DNA of 64,000 bases. It comes from Setophaga petechia. Its lineage: Eukaryota; Chordata; Aves; Passeriformes; Parulidae. The DNA lies in the NCBI GenBank assembly GCA_024362935.1, contig JANCRA010000004.1, forward strand, positions 23,104,621 through 23,168,620. The letters run 5' to 3'. The position numbers were made by a program, and so were the translations under genes. Positions 23,635-36,419 of this stretch are shown here, in pieces. Position 1 is the first letter of the stretch; every line of letters begins with the position of its first letter. Under the pieces are notes generated by a model. The model searched no databases. It had not been told where the DNA came from and saw only the letters and a program-made list of their open reading frames with translations.

Positions 23635-25847
23635 AATCATGAGTTGTCTTCTTTTCTTATCTCTACTCATGATCTTTTAAATGTGTTTTCTCCCACTGTC
23701 CTTTGAAAGAGGTGAATGGTTTGTTTGGCATCTTGGTCCAGTGAAGATTAACCCACCACACAGACACAAACTGACTTTCAGGTCTTCTTTGGTGCTTATG
23801 ACAGACTTGCGGCCCTGTTGTAAGTGCAGCACTATGAGTTCTGGAGTTCTGGAAACACATATTTCAAAATTCACCTGGGATTCGAGCCCTGTACTTACAA
23901 CTGTGAAACAAACTGTAAAAATTTCATCCCATCTGCTCTCTCTTTTCTTTTCAAGTGATACTCATGTTGGTCAAGCAAAAAAGTGTTGTGGTAGGTCCAT
24001 CTTATTATATCACAAATATTCTCCAACATTTGTTGAAGGTGTATATTGTACCCAAAATTATCTCTGAAGTAAGTGAAAAAGAAAAGGAAGAAGACAGATG
24101 GCACAGATTGTAGAAGAAAAGCTGAAAAATCATACATATATTCTACAATTTAGTGGAAAACACAATGCAAAATTCTTGCCTGAAATTTGTAGTGAAATAA
24201 AATAGTAGGATATGAGAGAGGGCAAAGACAGCTCGTGGAGTACAATGCAATAAATCATCATTTGCTGATCCAATAGAAGTACATGGGAGCAATTACACTT
24301 TGGCAGCTATTTTATTTTTCCCTTATGGAGTTTCAGACTTGTACACTAAGATAGCTTTCATGTGATTAAAACTTGCACCATGTTTAATTTCCTTCAAAAG
24401 AACAATCACTTTAAAAGGGAGAGAGAGGGAGTGAAAGAGACCCACAAGAGAGTGAAATAATGCTGGGGGTGGAAAAGGGGCAGTAATTTTGCCCAGATAA
24501 TGTTGTCATACTTTGTAAAGCCTTTAATGCTGGAATTTATTTATTAATGATGCATGGGTTATTACCCACCATCTGTCTTGTGTTAGCAGTGGGCTGTTTC
24601 AGATTATGGTAATGTGTTTCTGATTTGAGTCGTGTTGAAAGCCAGAACAAGGCATCTCATGTGCAGTCCTCTTTGAGGCCTGCTGTTTTCAATTCCTCTT
24701 CACAGAATGGGCTTTTATTTGATTTGTTATGGGGATTTTTTCTTCTGTTGCCAAAACAGCTGCAAGCCTGGAAGGGAATGAGACACAAGGCCACAGCAAA
24801 CTTGTTAGCTCATAAGAGAAACAGAATGTTCCAGGAACAAAAAGGGAAGCTGAAGGAAAATGGAGAGAGAAAAAAAGATGAGGGGAAGAGAGATGGTAGG
24901 AAGGGACAGAGGAAAAGTGGTAAGTGAAAGGATAAAGAGTTCTAATGATTTTTAGTTGGTTTTTCCTATCAAGATCACATCAAAAATGTTTTCTGTTCTA
25001 ATGGTCATGCAGCAAACTGTTTCATGTTTAATATCTTGGTTAACACAAAACGTCTTTATTTCTTTTTTTCTCTTTTTTCAAAGACTTCAACTGCTTTTAT
25101 GCTAGTGCAAAGCAGGAAATAAAACATTTACCCCAAATGAGCTTGCATCAAAAAGTTAAAAAATTCCAAAGCTAAAGAATCCAAAGCTAAAACCCTGGTC
25201 TGCTCATATTTCTCATGTGGCATGCAGTGTGCCCATGGTAAACAGATATAAAGACAAGGAGAAAAAAATCAGCAGCTTCCTTGCTGAGAATCCTCATATT
25301 TAGGTCTCTGTCAGTCAGAATGTTGAGTTGTATTTTTGAAATTAAGTAAGCAAGTAGACAATTTCTCTCCATAAAAGTTGATTCCTCTTCACAACACCTG
25401 CACTATAGATTTCTGATCCCAGGTGCATTTGTGATACATTTTTAATTTAGGGAACATTTTGGAAAATAGCGCATGTTGTATAAATAAACATGTTTAAGTT
25501 AAACCTTATGAAATATTTCACAGAAGTCTGTTGGTAAGGAAAAGTTGAAATTCCTCATGCCAAAATGAAGTTCTTTTATGTTACATATTAGAGCAATATG
25601 CCATCTCATTTTCGGACCACAACATATTCTTGTTTCACATGCTATCTTACACAGAATAGCACTTAATTTTTCTGTAGAAAGTATCTTTGTTTACTGATGG
25701 AGAAACTAGATAAATATTTGTAATTCTTTCCATCAGACTGATGCTCTCACCAGCAGTGTTTTTTCTGTCAATTTTGACCATACATACTTCCATTAAAATT
25801 CAGTAATGGTTTCAATTTTTTTCATGTAAATAATAGGAAAAAAATAC

Positions 25848-25995
25848 AGTTTGGGTGTTTGGGTTTTGTTGTTGTTGTTTGGTTGAGGCTTTCTTGCTTG
25901 CTTACTTGGTTGGTTGGTGGGTTGAATGGGTTTGGGGCAAGGGTTGTTTGTTCTTATGTTTGTTTTGGGATTTTGGGGGATTTTTGGTGCAGACA
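25848..25995 (+). repeat. GT-rich low-complexity stretch
   Basis: Strongly strand-asymmetric G/T sequence (TTGGTTGG, GTTGTTGTT and TTTGGGG runs), followed by a few CAGACGGA-like units up to about 26030. It produces the artificial 157-codon frame in this area. Confidence 0.7.
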
Positions 25996-26431
25996 GACGG
26001 ACAGACGCACTACACTGCTACAGACGGATTGTACACTCTTAAGAAAATGTGTAGGAAACTTCTATGCAGTGGAATTTCTGGCCTAAACCCAGTACTCTCA
26101 TATTTTTTGCAAAGTATGCTGAATTTGTTAAAGTCACAATGCCATTCACATCCACTTACTGAACTGTGGCTAAATTACTGCAAATCAGTTTCTGGTCTGT
26201 ACCAGAAAGTTCAATTCTGTAGTCCAATTGAAGTGGTAGCTGGTGTCAAAGTCTGCCACAAGCAGCTCAGAAAGTCTCCAGAAAACTATATACAAAGTAG
26301 GCATTTTGCACTTAATTATTTTCTTTAGAGTTGTTAAAAATAAATTGACAATGAAATGCTTTTCTTTTTTTCCTTTTTTTTTTTTTTGAGCAGCTCTCCT
26401 TCCCCTTGCTTGATTTTTATGAAGTAAGATC

Positions 26432-26540
26432 TATGAAATGGTATCTTAAACTGAAAATGAAATAGTATCTTAAAATGAAATAGTATCTTAAAATGAAATT
26501 ATCTATGAAATGCTATCTTAAAATGAAAGGCCATCTTAGA
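26432..26540 (+). repeat. Minisatellite, about 18-bp unit
   Basis: Five to six imperfect tandem copies of an ATGAAATAGTATCTTAAA unit, with one unit shortened (about 26493-26506) and the last decayed. Confidence 0.85.
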
Positions 26541-29500
26541 TCTGATTTTGTGTTGAGTTTCTGCGTCATCTCTTAGTGCAATGAATTAGGTTGAAATACT
26601 ACTCTTTAAAAGTCCTTTTAGAATGCACAATGATGTGATTGGACTTCCTTTTTTTAGCAGAGCTCAACATCTAGGAACAACTGCTAAGCTCTTGGTAACA
26701 CCCTTCAGTAGAAACCTCTGTTTCTGAAAACAAACATAATGGTGTCACAGTGACTGACATTTCCAACTTAAATTGGCTATGAATGATTTAATCTGTTTTA
26801 TCAGGCCTCTTTTATTTTAAAAATAGGAAAATAAATGTATTCATTGGGGGGAAAAATTGAGTGAATATTTTCTACATTGAGAATACAAAAGAAGGCAAAT
26901 GTGGCTCTAAAGGGAAATTTAAATCTGAAGAGAATATTTGCCTTTTAGATTACTTTTTTGGAATAGATAAGAACTTAGATGCCTCAAAAAACCCTCAAGC
27001 CCTCCACCTTATTTGTGTGTGAGAAAAAAAAAATCAAAAAAGCACAGACAATGGTGACAAAGCATTATTCACAAATTGAATAATCCAAAATTGAAATCTA
27101 CAAAGAGCATTGTAAATTATAATCTCTTTCTACACCACAAACACTTTAACTGCATTTGATCACAGCACATACGTATTCTGATAAATCTATCCTTTGGAGT
27201 GAGATAATCCAATTCAATTTTTCTTGTGCAGTTCAAGTAAATATGAAAAAGAAGCCAAATGTGCCTATGTAAATCTCAATAATTTCATATGTTCCCTCAC
27301 ACTTTAGTGTGTTTGATGAATATTATGTAAGTGTTTATTTTCATGTGTATTCTTACTACATGGTGCTTCAGAGAAATTGATATACGTGAGTTCTGCTGAC
27401 AGACAACAGTTATTATCTGTTAGGAATTAGAGAAGATTAGAGGACAAATACTTTAAAGCAAACGCCTGTTTTGTACCAAGATTGCTAAACATGGTCTTTC
27501 ACCTGTTACTAATTTTCTTCATAGTATCAAAGGTTTTTGCTTGTTTGAACACAAGGGGAAACCAGCCATACCAAGTTGTTTACACAGAGCAAACAAGGGC
27601 ACAAACAGAGAAGGATGTGCATGTTAATTAGGTGCGGGCTTCAGTAAGATAAAAACTCAACGTGCTCTCTGGAGTTGTTTCTCCACTGCCTGTCTCAAAG
27701 CTCAGAGAATCCCACTAGTGATTTTATAAGATTATTTAGTGGATGAACTAGATATCTTCTTTTTGATTTTATTCTCCTAATACAGTCTTCTTTTCATCAT
27801 TGTGTTGCTAGCAAACACCCTTAAACACTTTACTGCTTTTTGAAAGTTTCCAATGGGATTAAAAATGAAGCACATATGATTGTTGCTAACTTAATCAATG
27901 CTCCAGGCTTAAAAGCAGCCCTCTGCAATTCATACATGTCTAGCAATACATGAGATCAAAACACAATCTAATTTGAAAATGGTAGTTCTAACAGTAGCCA
28001 AGAGTAAATTATTAAAAAAAGACTTCATGAACAAAAAAAGGATGTCATGAATACTGTCACTGGTTTGTTTTCTGGCAATCTGAACTGTTAATCCTTCTGA
28101 GATAATGGTTATTTAGAAATATTTGGATAAATAGCCTTCACGTGGAAGTTTTATTCCATGGCTTACCTGTTCATTACTTGAATTATTTGTGTTTCTGATC
28201 TGCAGGAAATCTTGTGCTCTTCAGTTCCACAATTCAGTTACATGTGCCACAGAAAATGTACTTAGATTGGAAAACTGATGTTTGTTAATTTTGATAAGAG
28301 TTTTTTTCTACTTATTTCACGAGTGACAATATGCAAGCATTCCCTAGTTATGTTCATCATACCACACACGTACCTTTTCTGTATGTCAAGCTAATCAGCC
28401 ATTCTTTCACTCTGAGTTCTAAGCAAAACAAACTCCATGCATGAAGATGGCAGAGTATGTATTTACAAAGAAGTGTCTGTGGATCAGACATCCACAGTCC
28501 AGCATTTGATTGGGTCACACTCCTAAACATAATCCAAAACCTGTAGGGGTAATAAAAAGGTATCAGATAAGATTCTGCTATGAATACAAATTAAATCATA
28601 TTTGCATTTGAAGAATGTAAATGATATTTACATAATCTTTAAGTATTCAAATATTAAAGAAACTGTAATAAAAGTCAACAGGAACTTTAACCTATTATTT
28701 TAATAAGTCATAAGCCTGCCCTCCTTTTGTTACTGCAAGTTTTTTAGAATCACAGTGCAAGTAAGTTCCTTTGCACTCAGAATAATACATAATATTTATA
28801 TATAAATACAATCATAAATTTACTGGAATCATTAAAAAAAAAACCAAAACAACAAGCCACCAAAAAGCCAATCCACAAAAACAAAGAAAGAGCAAACAAA
28901 AAATTAATGAGGAAGTATTTAACATATATATTTCAAATATGACCAAAACTTGTGACTATATAAGCGCTCCCACTTCTAGTCATCTCCTAGTCACTGGGGA
29001 AGAAAACAAGGAGATATGTGGTCCTAATGATATATACAGGTCTAAATGAAAGGAATAAGAAGACATAATTGTGGAAGCAATCATCACTAGAAAAAGAAAA
29101 AAGGGGAGTCTTTCATAACTTCATGGCTTAAACCTCTTAACACTCAACAAACAAAACAAAATACATGTTCAGCTTTCTAGCATTTGCCATTTTGCTCAAA
29201 AATGTGAAAAGTACTCTATAATTTTTCTTAGCTCAAGTGCCTATCTTGTCATGATTAGCTTTAGTTATATGGGTTTTTTTGTTCTGTTGTTCCCCTGATG
29301 AAAATATGATGTAGACTTCTAACTTTATCTTTGTAAAAAGAAATTTTTCTTCTGAACTTTTATTTTTTTCTAAAGGCTTCAGCTAGTCCAACATAGTGAT
29401 CAGTACTCAGGTCATAAGAGAAGAAGGTAAATGACAAAAATAAACCTTTTTTTACACCCATTAAGAAAAAGAGATAAGATCTACAAAAACATACAACATA

Positions 29501-31084
29501 ATTGATTAGAAATGTGCATGTAAAGCATCTTGGAATTCAGTTACATTATGAGTGAATGACTATATTAGTAGGCTAATTATAACACTTAAATTAAGCAAAA
29601 TTATAAATTTGAATGCCTTCCAAACTCTGGTGTGTGGATTGAGACCAGAAGAGGCAATTATATACAGTACACATACTTTACAGCTTATTTTGACAGACTG
29701 TAAAGCAGGAAATTTTAAAACAATGACTTTACACTCAAGCTAATAAGTTTTAATGGCTCTGCAGGCCACAACCTCTGTAAAGTAACTTTTCTGTTGCTGA
29801 GTATAAGGTCAATATATTTGCCATCTTCCTTTCACTTCAAGTGGTATGTACCAGTGTATGCCATAATTTCTCCAAGGCTTGTCATGTGGTATCATATGGT
29901 TATGTGAAAAAGTTTCTTAACTATTGGATTGGCATATCCTGTCCCTCCTCACCCCACCCCCAGCATGTGAACGGCAATTGTTTATATGAAAAATGTAGCT
30001 CTATTGTGCACATGTGAATCTTTTCTTCTCTATCCTAAGTTCCACACTGAGTTAACAACACAGCCAAAACCTCTGAAATCCAGGTGGCAAAGTTGTACTT
30101 TGAAAGACAAACAGAGGTGCCCTTTATTATTGTTGGAAAATGCATGATAATATAGAAAACCACAGCAGGACAAATTCTTCCTTCATAGGCATATACAGAA
30201 CTTTCATTGACGTCAAGAGGTTTTCTAGCTTTATTTATCTAATGGAAAAAATATGGCCCATTGTGTCAGCTGCACTGCACTGAAATTCAGACTGACTTAG
30301 TCCTGACGACACATCCCAATGCAATTTTCACCTGTTTTAATGACTCATTTCTATGTCATTAGTAGATATTTTCACCTGTGTGCCACTATGTTTATATTAG
30401 ATGTGAACCACATGCTATAAAATGAAATTTAAATGTAATAAAAACTAAAAATTACAAATTCTATGTTTGTGAGTTTCTCTTGTGGATGAAAAAAATTTCT
30501 GTGTACCTGAATTCCTTTAAACATGTAATTTTCCTCCAGATTTCCATTGACTTTTTTAAATCCTATTTTTGAGCATAATTTTGTCCTGACAATGAGCTTA
30601 GCATGGTTATAGCATACCATTTTTCCATCAATATAAAGTCAGATAAAAGCCATCAACTCCCCCTACAAACCTTGCCTTTCATCACACTAAAAAAATGTTC
30701 ACATTACAATCCATAGACGCCTGAGCATTCACTAAGTGGTTTTAACCATTCTCCAAAAGGTGCCTTTAGGAAAGCACCATTCACAAGCTGTGGAATCTGC
30801 TTCTCTACTGAAAATGTGTCCGCACAGAGTGAGGGAGATAAATTGTCATTGTCGTAAAGTGTCAAGGATACTGTTCTGTTTGCTCTACCCACTCTTTGGA
30901 TAGGAGAGTTAAACTTTTACCTTTAGGTAGGGATTGCAGGAACAGCTCTTCATATCAAATTTCCTTTGCGCATCTACTCAATATCCATAAAATGGGAATA
31001 AATGGTTTTTGGGGGTTGTTGACACGGAGTCATGGGGAGAAATGTTGTTTTTTTGGTTGTTTTGTTTGACATTTGAAGTTTTCC

Positions 31085-31109
31085 TTATTTATTTATTTAT
31101 TTATTTATT
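31085..31109 (+). repeat. (TTTA)n microsatellite
   Basis: About six tandem TTTA units. Confidence 0.9.
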
Positions 31110-34100
31110 AGTATTCTTTATTTAAAGACAGAATATCTGTTGTGTAATTTGTGCCATTTATTTCTGTCAGGACGTTGGTCAGCTCTCTAAAAAAAATCTG
31201 ACATAGGAATCAGAGGAGATAAAAGCAGAACATTAAGCAGTCAGGAAACAAATATGTGGCAACTACCATATTATATTTATTAGGCCAACGCTGGGAAAGG
31301 ACCAGTTATTTACTGACTGGATAGAACACCTCCTCTCACATTAAAGGCTCACCTCTCATACGTTAAAGGCTGTAAAAGCCTTTCACTAAGGCCGAATTGC
31401 TAATTACTTGGAGATCTAGCAGAAACCAACTATAGACAGACCAGCTGGGATGCAATGCCTGCCAGAACAGCCAGACAGACCTGCTTTTTTTGTCCAACTG
31501 GCTCAAAAAAATAATGACTGAGTTTGGCAAAACAGACAAAAATCTAAAAAATGCCACCAAGTTAAAAATGTCAGTAACCCAAAGATTAATGTCTCCATAC
31601 TACAGGGTCAGAAATTATGTAACATACAAAATTTGTGATTCTGCAGGCTCTAATAACCTCTTGACTCGGAAACAGATACCTAACTAGGAATGAGAATAAT
31701 AGAATTTTAAGGTGTATTTAACTCTTAAAATTACCACATCAACAGCAATACCTTAGATTTGATTAATGAATACCGTTATGAACTGCTGACTAAATAGTTT
31801 ATTTTTGAACCACCTCTAAATCCACATCATACTTGAGAATTTGTACCCCTTTTCCTCCAGAAGACTATTGGTTATTTTAGATTTATTAATCTAAATCTAT
31901 TTCTTGATTAAAAAAAAAAAAAAGCAAAAAATAAACCTACTACTTACTGCCAGAAGCAATATACCATTACATGAGACTTTTGAATTTCAAAGCTGCATGA
32001 GAAAATTTATATTAAGAAACAAAACATTTTCTTGTAGCCATAAAATTTCAGCTAACTAAAATCTTGAAATGCCTCTTTATGTAAATAAAAATAGCCAAAA
32101 CAAACAAACAAAAAAAACCCCACCCACATTTTCAGGAGATGTGAAAAACAAAAAAGATTATTCTCTTAAAAAGTTTATACTAGAGGGCCTAACTATATTA
32201 TCCACACAGATATGAGTTCTGCATTGTTTTAGTTGTGCTCCATTAAAAACTTAAGTTGGAATGCAATTATTTCCTCGTGGGTCCAGGGTGCTGATTATTT
32301 GAATTAGTTGTAAAATCAAGGACTAAGCCTGAAGTGATGATTTGCTCCAGATACAGATGTGAAAGTATTCAAAGATAAGTAGAATGATTAGAAATTCAGA
32401 TCTTTTCTCCCAGGGATTTTAGAGAAAGTAATAATTGTGGTTTTTCTTACTTTCTCCATGCACATTGAACTTAAGAGAGTGCTAAATTTGTCATGTAATT
32501 AATAACAATTTTCTTATAATAGAAATGTGACTTGACAAGGTAATTGAAACATTAGCAAAAAATCACACATTAAATTTATGAGAAGCTTACTGCATTTTTC
32601 TTAGAAGATGTAACTTTGAAGAATGGGTGAATAGCTCTGTATTTTTGTCCTTTCAGCTTTTTGTACAATTACAAAAGTTTTTCTGCACATCTGAAAGTCA
32701 GTAGTATCTGCTAAGAAGTTTTCTTGCAATATGAGCAACTATTCACCAGGAACCAGACAGAGATCATCAAACTTCAGTCTTAAAGCTGAAGCTAGTGTAA
32801 GCAAGGTTTTGGCAATAGAAGATGTATATAGGATTCTAACTGGACAGGAAGAATTTTGCTTGCTAGCTAGTGCATTTAACAGAGGAAGAATGAAACAATT
32901 TGTCAGCTTTAGAAAAAAAAAAATTAAAAGCACATAATTTCTTCAGTAGCTGGGAAAGGAGAAGTGGTTATTAAAGAAAAGCCAGAAAGCTGTGTATAGA
33001 TAAGTATGGCCATTTACACAAATTCTGGCACTCCATTTAAGATTATTTGGGTGCTTTATTTGACCCAGAGACCACACTCATCATATGAATTTGCTCATCT
33101 GTTTATAAAACAGAATGCCTACTAGCCATTTTCCTGTGCTTTGATGTATTTGTTTCCAAAGTATTTCTTTTAAATTGAGTGAGAATCAAGCTAAATGCAC
33201 ACAGTTCCATAACAGCATTCCTTGTAATGAGAGACATCTTTTAATGGAAAGTACTGCCCTACTAAATTAAAAACATACAAAGTATAACCCACATATATAA
33301 GTATGTAAAGAATAGAGCCCTTTCATTTATTCTTCACTAAGCAATGTGAAGATGCATACCAAAATGAAAGACATACACACCAAAGAGGTTTTATCCCCAC
33401 TAGCATAAAGATGGCTCTTGGAAAAAGGTGAAATACTGAAAAAATCTGACCCCAGTTAAGCAGACAACAAGGAATAATAGCTATCTAATAATTATTTGGA
33501 TCTCTAACAGCAATTATTTCAATCTCCCTTAAACTTATATTCCATGATAAACTTAATAAAATCACAGAATCAGTAGAGAATAAACTTGAGCACTTTGGGG
33601 TTTGATATTGCAAAATTTTAAGGTTTTTTAATTTGAAGTTTTTCAGTTTGTATTTATGAAATTACAAGTGGCAAGTATCCCATCATGTTTCAGTGGTAGC
33701 AAAGAAGCTGTATGTATTAGGAGCAAGAAATGAAAACTATTCCCACAACCTCTGAAATATGACTAGATTTTCTTTTAAAATGTTGGTCTTCTATTCTATA
33801 CTGCACAAACTGTGATCAATAGATAACAACAGCCTAAAGAGACACAAAATGACCAAAGGATCTTTCATTTACTTTCTAAGGATATTATGCACAAAAGTAT
33901 GCATCACGTCACAACTGGTGTTTGAAAATATATTTTAGTCTCAATTAATGGAAAAGGAAACTGAGGTGATAGATTACAGTATACTTCTAAAATTACACTT
34001 TCAACATTGCATTAGATTATGGTATAAAGGGAAAAAAAAAACTCTCACAAGCTGTTTTTTTATTTTTTATTTTTACTGACATCTTGAAACACAAGAAACA

Positions 34101-35407
34101 GACCACACAATACAAAACACGACAGATCCAGAAAAAGTGTGCCACATTTCATTAAGCATAAGCTGTCTAAATTGCATGCTAAGAATAAAGTGTTATTGTC
34201 AAAGGGAAAGTTCAAAAGGAAAACACATAACCCCCAAATTATATAAAGAATGTTTATAACCATAGTGGAAGATCACAGTCACAATAATTAATCTAAAAAA
34301 TATTGCAGCCTAGTTTATTCCATGCAGTGTTCTTCAAATGCATTATGTGTCAAACTTACTCTACAGTTCATAAAAGCCATCTGTCAACACTTTCATAATG
34401 ACATTTTTGCTTTTACTCTGTTCAGAGACACAGGGACTCCAGAAACATGAAATTTCTTGGAAGCTACTGACTGAACACCATGTATTCAGGAACTTTTTTA
34501 TCCATTGCTAAGTTTCACATTCTACCTTTTAGTTCATTTTGTTCTGCTCAGTTTCTGCTGGCAACACTATTTTATGCCCTGTCATGTATGCAAAGAAATA
34601 TTATGTGACTGCCCAAGCTGCTTGTTCCTTGACATTGAGGTAAAAACCTGTCATATATTCTGATATAAAATCAAAAAGAAATCACCATTTCTTATTATTC
34701 CTAAATCTATCTGCTGTAAGATATTTTAAAAATAAAAATAACATTATTCCAAGAACAAAAGGGATACTAAACAAATTTTGCCTTAGTCTTCCACAGCATC
34801 CCATCTTCCCACACCTATCAACTGGTTATTATGCAAGACAAGAATTAGGGGAGCAAAGTCCCACTGTAAGTAAAGATCTGGTGCATGACTACCTGAGAAA
34901 CCTCAATATACATAAGTCTATGAAGTCTGATGGAATTAATCTCAGAGTCCAGAGGGAGTTCAGTGATGTAGTTTCCATGCTATTCTCCATGATACTTGAA
35001 AAGTCATGGCAGTCAGGTGAAGTCCCAGGGGACTGGGTAAATACTTACTCAGAATGATAGAAAGGAGGACTGTGGGAACTACCACCCTATCAGCCTCCCC
35101 TCTGTGCCTCAGAAGATGCTGGAACAGATCCTCCTAGAAGTTGTGCTGAGGCACAGGGAGAAGAAGTGATCAGAGACAGTCAGTGCAGTTCCACCAAGGG
35201 CAAGTGCTGCCTGACCAGCCCAGTGGTCTATGATGGATTGACTTTATCTATGCACAGTTACTGATGTCATTTACATGAAAGAATTAGAGATGCGATTTAT
35301 CTGGACTTCTGTAAAGCTTTTGATACAGTTCCAGAATTCAGAACACTCTGTTCTCTAAATTGGAAAGAGATGGATTTGATGGATGGATCATTCAATGAAT
35401 TAGTGGT

Positions 35408-35812
35408 TTGGACAATTGTATCCAGAATGTAGAGGTCAGTGACTCAGTATCTCAATGGACACTGGTAAAAAAGGGTGTCCCTCAGCAGTCTATACTGGGA
35501 CCAGTACTGTTTGAAGACTTCATCATTAACATAATCAAAGGGATCAAGTGCACCCTCAGCAGATTTGCTGATGACACTGAGCTGAGTGGTGCTGTTGACA
35601 CTCCCGAAGAACCAGATGCCATCCAGAGGGACCTGGACAAGCCTGAGAACTGGGCCCATGGGAATCTCATGAGATTTAACAAGGTCAAGTGCAAGGTGCT
35701 GCACCTGGGTCAGGGCAACCTCTGGTTCAAACACAGGCTGGGGGGTGAAGGCATTATAAGAAGTCCTGCCGAGAAGGACTTGGAGATGCTGGTGGACAAA
35801 TATTTGACATGA
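35408..35812 (+). pseudogene. CR1 reverse-transcriptase fragment (open 134 codons)
   Basis: A remnant of the palm and thumb of the CR1 reverse transcriptase. It contains the GVPQ-type motif, the FADD catalytic pair and the LGQGN / EKDLEML thumb blocks in family order. It lacks the N-terminal RT motifs in the same frame, the endonuclease and the C-terminus. No host promoter or splice context is seen, so it is listed as part of the dead element and not as a gene. Confidence 0.85.
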
Positions 35813-35901
35813 CTGACAATGGGCACTTGTAGTCCAGAAAATCAAACATATCCTGGGGCTGCATCCAAAGTAGCATGGCCAGCAGGGAGAGGATTCTGCC
35901 C

Positions 35902-35928
35902 CTCTGCTCTGCTCTGCCCTGCTCTGCT
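35902..35928 (+). repeat. (CTCTG)n-like repeat inside CR1
   Basis: Five CTCTG/CCCTG units within the CR1 copy, a local expansion in the ORF2 C-terminal region. Confidence 0.75.
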
Positions 35929-36419
35929 TAGACCTCAGCTGGAGTGTTGCATCCAGCTCTGGAACTCCAAAAAGAAGAAGGACATCATCTGGCTAGAGTG
36001 AGTCCAGAGGAAGCCATGTGGATGATCAGAGGGCTGGAGCACATCTCTGATGAAGACAGACTGGGAGAACTGGAACTGTCCAGCCTAGTGATGAGAAGAG
36101 TCCTAGGAGACTTCACAGCAGGATTTCAGGACCTAGAAGGGGTCTAAAGAGTGGGAGACAGACTTTTTACAAGAGCATGGAGTGATAGGATAAGGGGGAA
36201 AGGCTTTACATGAAAGGGAGTCAGTTTAAATTATCTGTAACAAAGAATGTTTTTACAATGTGTGTGGTGAGGCAATGAGAAAAGTTGCCCAGAGAGGTGA
36301 TGGATGCACCATAGCTGGAGACATTCAAGGTGAGGTTGAATGAGGCTCTGAGCAACCTGATCTAGTAGTAGATCTCCCTGCAGATGACCTTTAAAACAAA
36401 CTATTCTATGATTCCATGA

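Larger units (their letters stand above)
22598..23760 (+). mobile_element. Solo LTR, ERVL-like, interrupted by a SINE
   Basis: Second copy of the family at 19390-20386, here on the plus strand. Shared landmarks are the early TTTTGGCAGCAGG block (22615), the TATA box TATATTTAAG (22771-22780), a purine-rich R/U5 with a GATAAATTAAATTC segment where the family has its poly(A) signal (about 23440), and the terminal AACCCACCACA at 23750-23760. A SINE occupies about 23490-23634. Without it the LTR is about 1,016 bp, close to the 997 bp of the other copy. The 5' border is inferred from that length. A clean target duplication was not found: CAGAC follows the 3' end and also occurs at 22568-22572, but that would imply an atypical 5' terminus. 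Frames of 113-173 codons within it are chance. Confidence 0.75.
23761..34769. other. AT-rich, gene-poor interval
   Basis: Eleven kilobases without a recognisable gene or large mobile element. Contents noted separately are a GT-rich asymmetric stretch, a minisatellite and a TTTA microsatellite. Open frames up to 157 codons (25855-26328) are low-complexity or lack domains. A-rich patches occur at 28830-28910 and 32090-32125. Confidence 0.5.
34770..36419 (+). mobile_element. CR1 LINE, 5'-truncated, with RT remnants
   Basis: The longest CR1 copy in the window (about 1.65 kb). It starts in the endonuclease-RT linker (a TTTGCCTTAGTCTTC block) and runs to a CR1 tail ATTCTATGATTCCATG at 36403-36418. 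Along it are an EKSWQSGEVPGDW-like block (about 34998-35040), DFCKAFDTVP (about 35303-35332), GVPQQSILGPVLF (35473-35511) and the catalytic RFADDTEL (35560-35583), then FNKVKCKVLHLGQGN and SPAEKDLEMLVD. The FADD motif corresponds to the YADD/FADD active site of LINE RTs. The longest frame is 134 codons (35408-35812); stops and frameshifts before and after show that the enzyme is not made. A CTCTG microsatellite-like patch is embedded at 35902-35928. Confidence 0.93.

Noticed and set aside
25855..26328. 157-codon open frame
   Set aside because: Its first third is the translated GT-rich low-complexity stretch (Gly/Trp/Leu/Val); the rest lacks any domain.
30208..30215. TGACGTCA, a perfect CRE site
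   Set aside because: A single 8-bp motif is expected by chance in 64 kb, and there is no promoter or gene beside it.
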